Positions 6,044 through 9,487 of a DNA stretch of 9,487 nt are shown here, piece after piece; the first letter of the stretch is position 1; each line of letters begins with the position of its first letter. Source of the DNA: CAYLSV01 sp964386435 (lineage in GTDB: Bacteria; Planctomycetota; Phycisphaerae; Tepidisphaerales; Tepidisphaeraceae). The notes beneath the pieces are model-generated. The model was not told the DNA's origin. It searched no databases and saw only the letters and a program-made list of their open reading frames with translations. The stretch spans positions 1 through 9,487 of the forward strand of contig CAYLSV010000123.1 of NCBI GenBank assembly GCA_964386435.1, read 5' to 3'. Made by a program: the position numbers and the translations under genes.

Positions 6044-7516
6044 ATGGTGCAAGGACTCGCAATCGGCTTCGGCGTGCTGGCGACGCTTGGTTTCGTGCTG
6101 ACGCTCGTCGGCTGGCGTGGCCGGCGGGTGGGCGATCACCCGCACTGCCGGCGTTGCGAGCACGACCTTCATGGCGGCAATGGCGTGCAATGTTCGGAGT
6201 GCGGGGCGGACGTGGCGCAGCCCGCCGCCCGCCGGATCGGCCGCCGCGAAAGGCGGGGGCGGTTGTTGGGCATTGGGCTGACGCTGCTGGTGCCAACGGC
6301 GCTGGTGGGCTTGCTGCTGGGCGGGGCGGCGGCCGGCGGCGTCGATTGGAACCGCCACAAGCCGGCGTGGTGGCTCGTGCACGACCTCGGCAGCGACCGC
6401 CGGTACCTCGCCGCCGTCGCCGAGCTGCAGCGGCGGCTGGATGGCGACGCGTTGTCGGAGCAGCGGGCGGCGACGATGGTCGAGCCGCTGCTGGCGCGGC
6501 AGGGCGACCGGTCGCGGCCGTGGGATCTCTCGGCGGGCGTGCTGCTGGAGACGCTGCGGGATCGCCAGTGGCTGGGCGATGAGGCGTGGCGGCGGTTTCT
6601 GAGCCAATCGTTCGAGCCGAACGTGCAGGTCCGGCCGATCATCCGGCAGGGCGATCCGTTGCCAATGGAGCTGGCGACCCGCGGCCCGAGCGAGGTGGAC
6701 GTGCACCACGGCATCGAGTGGCGCGGCGGCAAGCAATCGTTCTACCTCAACGCCGCCGGCGCGAGCGAGGGCCTCGACGGGAAAGCCGGCGATCGTGACG
6801 GCGATTTGGTGATGCAGTTCATCAGTCACGGCCGCGGCACGTCACCGAGGCGGGCGATGGTGTCGGGCGAGGTGACGCGGGACTGGCCAATCGGCGAGCG
6901 GGCGGTGGAGGTGGTCATCGGCGTGAGCCTGTCACGGAACGACTCGGGCCGCCGGGGTTACGGCGCGGGCATGACGTTGCCGGGCACAACACTGGCCGAG
7001 TGGACGACGATCCGGCGGACGGTGGTGCGGGTGTTGCCGGCCGACGCCGAGCAGCCGTTGGTGAGGCGTGAGCCGAGTCCGGCCGCCGCGGGCGTGCGGG
7101 CGGGCGAGGCCGACGTGGCGCAGGTGACCCGCTACAACGTGCCGCACGCGCCGCTGCCGGCGCTGTTGACGCTCGAGTACGACGGGCCGGCGTTCGATTT
7201 GCTGGCCGACCACGACGCGTACCTGGTCCAGCCGGGCGGGTTGGTGCGGCTGGGGTCGATGTCGCGGATGGCGATGACAACGGCCGAGGGCGAGCGGACG
7301 CACCGGCTGAACCTGACACAGGCCGACCGCGAGGAAGTGCTGGGCGACACGGTGGACGTGGTGCTGAAGTTCGACGCCGAGGGCGCGCTGCGGCGGCTGA
7401 CGAGCGAGCCGGTCTACGCGCTGGACGTGACGGTGCGCGGCGTGCCCGTCGCCCGCCCCGACGGCGAGAGCGACTACCCGCCGGGCGTGGGGCCGCCGTC
7501 AATCCGGCTGGATTGA
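6044..7516 (+). CDS. Zinc-ribbon membrane protein, second of two tandem paralogs
   Basis: A 490-residue paralog of the preceding protein, in the same order: N-terminal helix (about 5-24), GRRVGDHPHCRRC with the second pair QCSECG (Cys35, Cys38, Cys50, Cys53), basic linker (RRERRGR), second helix (about 76-98), then a long polar region. Shared landmarks with the first copy include GRRVG(E/D)HPHCRRC, LLARQ, QVRP(V/I)IRQGDPLP (from about residue 195) and VLPAD..QPL. The ends diverge more, though EPVYALDVTVRGVPV here matches TPIYDGPVRVEDVPV there. ATG 6044 keeps the helix and ribbon aligned with the paralog. A GTG at 6008 would add 12 residues without support. The gap to the first copy is 42 bases with no structure seen. 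Its stop TGA overlaps the TTG of the next gene, which suggests one transcript. Its codons favour G at the third position, unlike the C-ending codons of the first copy's beginning. Function unknown. Confidence 0.8.
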   Translation: MVQGLAIGFGVLATLGFVLTLVGWRGRRVGDHPHCRRCEHDLHGGNGVQCSECGADVAQPAARRIGRRERRGRLLGIGLTLLVPTALVGLLLGGAAAGGVDWNRHKPAWWLVHDLGSDRRYLAAVAELQRRLDGDALSEQRAATMVEPLLARQGDRSRPWDLSAGVLLETLRDRQWLGDEAWRRFLSQSFEPNVQVRPIIRQGDPLPMELATRGPSEVDVHHGIEWRGGKQSFYLNAAGASEGLDGKAGDRDGDLVMQFISHGRGTSPRRAMVSGEVTRDWPIGERAVEVVIGVSLSRNDSGRRGYGAGMTLPGTTLAEWTTIRRTVVRVLPADAEQPLVRREPSPAAAGVRAGEADVAQVTRYNVPHAPLPALLTLEYDGPAFDLLADHDAYLVQPGGLVRLGSMSRMAMTTAEGERTHRLNLTQADREEVLGDTVDVVLKFDAEGALRRLTSEPVYALDVTVRGVPVARPDGESDYPPGVGPPSIRLD

Positions 7517-8691
7517 CGCGGGTGCGACTGACGGCACTCGTCCGGGTAATCTTGGGCATGCTCGCGTTCGTGTTGTCGTTGTTGTTAATCGGAGCGTCGC
7601 CGCAGGCCGGGGAGGTGGAGGTGGTGACGGCGGAGGTGCCGTTTCCGCGGGGGCTTGTGGTGGTGGATGGGGCGCTACATGTGCTGTCGCGGGGCAAGGT
7701 GCGGGGGCAGGGCGGGGCGGACGCGACGCTCGACGACTCGGCCGGGACGATCTGGCGGGTGGGCGAGGGCGGGGCAGTGACGGCGGTGGCGCGACCGACT
7801 GAACCGCCGTTCAAGCTGCTGCGGCCGGACGCGGTGCCGGCGACCTTGGATCACCAGACGGACCGGCCGTACTGCGTGCTGCGGTTCGACGAGGCGACGC
7901 AAAACTTCTTCATCTGCGCGTTCAGCGGCATCGACAAGGTCTACGACACGGTCGACGGCGACTTCCGCAAGAACAACACCGACGCGCTCTTGCGGTTCGA
8001 TTTGCGGACGCGGACGTGGCACGAAATCGACCGGCACCGCGGCGGCTGGAACTACCCGCACCACGACCCGGCGGCCAACGACCCGCCGCACGGGTTGCTC
8101 AAGGGGCCGAACAACTGCCTCGTCGTCGACGCCGATCTGTGGGCGGTGGGCAAGGACAACAACGCCGTGGCGCGGTACGACTTGACGCCAATCGTCGGCA
8201 ACCCGGCGGCCGGGCCGCTGCCGGGGGAGATCGTTTGGCAAACGGACGCGGACGGTTTGCTCGGGCCGTCGGCGCTGGCGGCGCGGGACGGGTTTCTGTA
8301 CGTCGGCTTCCGCACCAGCGGCGAGATCGTCCGCACGCCGCTGAACCGGGTCGGCGAGGCGGTGGAGATCGTCGCCCGCTTCCCGCCGTGGGACGAGGCG
8401 GCGGGGACGAGCGCCGACATCACCGACATCGATTTCGACGCCGGCGGCCTGCTCTACGTCGTCAATGCCCAGCCGGCCGTCGTCCACCGCTTCCGTCCCG
8501 ACCCTGCGAGCGTCTACGACGGTCGCGGCAAACCATGGCGGGATGTGGCGGCAATGCTCGACCAGCCCCGGCTGAAGGCCGAGAACCTGCTGGTGACGGA
8601 AGACGGCATCTACCTCACCACCGGCGACGCCTACGGCCGGACGGACGGGTTGGCGGGGGTCGTGTATCGGCTGCCCGTCGACGGATCATGA
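7513..8691 (+). CDS. Exported beta-propeller-like (NHL/SMP-30-type) protein of unknown function
   Basis: Up to 392 residues. The N-terminus carries Arg3, Arg5 and Arg11, then a hydrophobic core (LAFVLSLLLIG) ending near ASPQA-GE, a plausible signal peptide cut around residue 32. The mature part shows repeated strand motifs of the kind found in propellers: FPRGLVVVDGALHVLSRG, GTIWRVGEGG, NNCLVVDADLWAVGKDNNAVARYDL, LAARDGFLYVGFRTSGEIVR, IDFDAGGLLYVVNAQPAVVHRF, and LLVTEDGIYLTTGDAYG at the end. Spacing of about 50-60 residues suggests five or six blades; an NHL or gluconolactonase-like fold is inference. Cys-containing stretches (PYCVLRF, FFICAFSG, PNNCL) are unassigned. The start is uncertain: TTG 7513 overlaps the previous stop (TTGA); GTG 7522 and ATG 7558 are in frame, but 7558 would lose the basic residues of the signal. 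Probable cotranscription with the paralog pair suggests an envelope or periplasmic job. No catalytic site could be identified. Confidence 0.7.
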   Translation: MTRVRLTALVRVILGMLAFVLSLLLIGASPQAGEVEVVTAEVPFPRGLVVVDGALHVLSRGKVRGQGGADATLDDSAGTIWRVGEGGAVTAVARPTEPPFKLLRPDAVPATLDHQTDRPYCVLRFDEATQNFFICAFSGIDKVYDTVDGDFRKNNTDALLRFDLRTRTWHEIDRHRGGWNYPHHDPAANDPPHGLLKGPNNCLVVDADLWAVGKDNNAVARYDLTPIVGNPAAGPLPGEIVWQTDADGLLGPSALAARDGFLYVGFRTSGEIVRTPLNRVGEAVEIVARFPPWDEAAGTSADITDIDFDAGGLLYVVNAQPAVVHRFRPDPASVYDGRGKPWRDVAAMLDQPRLKAENLLVTEDGIYLTTGDAYGRTDGLAGVVYRLPVDGS

Positions 8692-8708
8692 CTACCGCGT
8701 GAGTCTCA
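8692..8708. other. Convergent gap with no clear terminator
   Basis: Only 17 bases separate the propeller stop from the acetyl-CoA synthetase stop. GACT (8690-8693) and AGTC (8702-8705) could form a four-base stem across it, but there is no T-run, and I would not call it a terminator. Confidence 0.3.
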
Positions 8709-9487
8709 TCACTGCTCGTCCCGCAGCTTCGCCACCGTGTTGAAGTCTTCGAGCGTCGTCACGTCGCCGGTGATTTCGCCGCCGGCGGCGACTTCCCTTA
8801 GCAGGCGGCGCATGATCTTGCCGCTGCGGGTTTTGGGCAAAGCTTCGGTCAGGCGGATCTGGTCCGGCGTGGCGATCGGGCCGATCTCCCGGCGGACCTG
8901 GGCGATCAGCTCCCTCTGCAAGTCGTCGCTGGCGGTGTGGCCGCTCTTGAGGGTGACGAAGGCGGCGATGCCCTCGCCCTTGATCTCGTGCGGCACGCCG
9001 ACCACCGCCGCCTCGGCGACGGCGGGGTGGGCGACCAGCGCGCTTTCAACCTCGGCCGTGCCCAGACGGTGGCCGCTGACGTTCAGGACGTCGTCGATGC
9101 GGCCCATGATCCAGAAATAGCCGTCGTCGTCCCGCCGGGCACCGTCGCCGGTGAAGTACATGCCCGGCACCTGGCTCCAGTACGTCTGGATGAACCGGTC
9201 GCGGTCGCCCAAGACGCCCCGGAGCATGCCCGGCCACGGCTTGCGGATCACGAGCAAGCCGCCCTGGTTGTGCGGCACCTCGTTGCCCTGCTCGTCGACG
9301 ATGGCCGCATCGACGCCGAAGAACGGCAGCGTGGCGGTGCCGGGTTTGGTGGGCGTCGCGCCGGGCATCGGCGTGATCATGTGGCCGCCGGTTTCGGTCT
9401 GCCACCACGTGTCGGCGATCGGGCACCGGCCGCCGCCGATCTTCTCGTGGTACCACATCCACGCCTCGGGGTTGATCGGCTCGCCGA
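8709..9487 (-). CDS. acs: Acetyl-CoA synthetase (AMP-forming), C-terminal part
   Basis: The frame is open from the right edge to a TGA at 8709-8711, giving about 259 residues of an enzyme normally near 650. Acs activates acetate with ATP to acetyl-AMP and then forms acetyl-CoA in the cytosol. The first visible residues, GEPINPEAW, and then DTWWQTETGGH carry the adenylate-binding motif of the family. They are followed by PGATPTKPGTATLPFFG, the hinge region YFTGD.....DGYFWIMGRIDDV, and NVSGHRLGTAEVES. Near the end, PKTRSGKIMRRLLR contains the lysine that is essential for adenylation and is acetylated to switch Acs off in other bacteria. The motifs distinguish it from propionyl-CoA synthetase and general acyl-CoA ligases with good confidence. 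The start and promoter lie outside the window. It is convergent with the propeller gene and need not be functionally related to it. Confidence 0.95.
   Translation of the reverse strand, partial: GEPINPEAWMWYHEKIGGGRCPIADTWWQTETGGHMITPMPGATPTKPGTATLPFFGVDAAIVDEQGNEVPHNQGGLLVIRKPWPGMLRGVLGDRDRFIQTYWSQVPGMYFTGDGARRDDDGYFWIMGRIDDVLNVSGHRLGTAEVESALVAHPAVAEAAVVGVPHEIKGEGIAAFVTLKSGHTASDDLQRELIAQVRREIGPIATPDQIRLTEALPKTRSGKIMRRLLREVAAGGEITGDVTTLEDFNTVAKLRDEQ

Noticed and set aside
6915..7814. Minus-strand open frame of 299 codons
   Set aside because: Ser/Arg/Pro-rich translation without motifs, antisense to the second paralog and the propeller start.
7675..8487. Minus-strand open frame of 270 codons opposite the propeller
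   Set aside because: Arg/Val-rich mirror translation with no domain; the plus strand has a signal peptide and repeated propeller strands.

Overview
The window is GC-rich, gene-dense bacterial chromosomal DNA. It most likely comes from a planctomycete, plausibly the Phycisphaerae. The pointers are strong GC bias at third codon positions, frequent GTG and TTG starts, few clear Shine-Dalgarno sites, and two membrane proteins carrying the short CxxC...CPECG-type zinc ribbon that is common in that phylum. The taxonomic call is inference. I see no rRNA, tRNA, CRISPR array, insertion sequence or phage gene.

Layout. (1) Bases 1-486 (+) are the C-terminal end of a multi-pass membrane protein resembling a GT-C (family 39-like) glycosyltransferase. 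(2) Bases 515-2122 (-) hold a two-gene unit: a TPR protein with a possible lipoprotein signal, followed with no spacing by a TlyA-type 2'-O-methyltransferase that lacks its usual S4 domain. The two genes share a reading frame and are separated by a single TAG. (3) Bases 2123-2247 are a divergent intergenic region. (4) Bases 2248-8691 (+) hold five codirectional genes: a soluble family 2 glycosyltransferase, a protein resembling the bacillithiol synthase BshC that overlaps it by 4 bases, two tandem paralogous membrane proteins with zinc ribbons, and a secreted beta-propeller-like protein whose start overlaps the preceding stop. A hairpin-rich 119-base gap at 4533-4651 probably divides this run into two transcription units. 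(5) Bases 8709-9487 (-) are the C-terminal 259 or so residues of acetyl-CoA synthetase, convergent with the propeller gene and running off the window.

Functional picture. The acetyl-CoA synthetase and the methyltransferase are recognisable housekeeping-type enzymes. The rest are cell-envelope or poorly described genes. The most novel material is the BshC-like protein next to a glycosyltransferase, the duplicated zinc-ribbon membrane proteins with a conserved extracytoplasmic domain, and the TPR/methyltransferase junction. Nothing in the window amounts to a demonstrated new system. The block 4652-8691 (two paralogs plus a tightly linked exported propeller) is the best candidate for an undescribed envelope-associated module.
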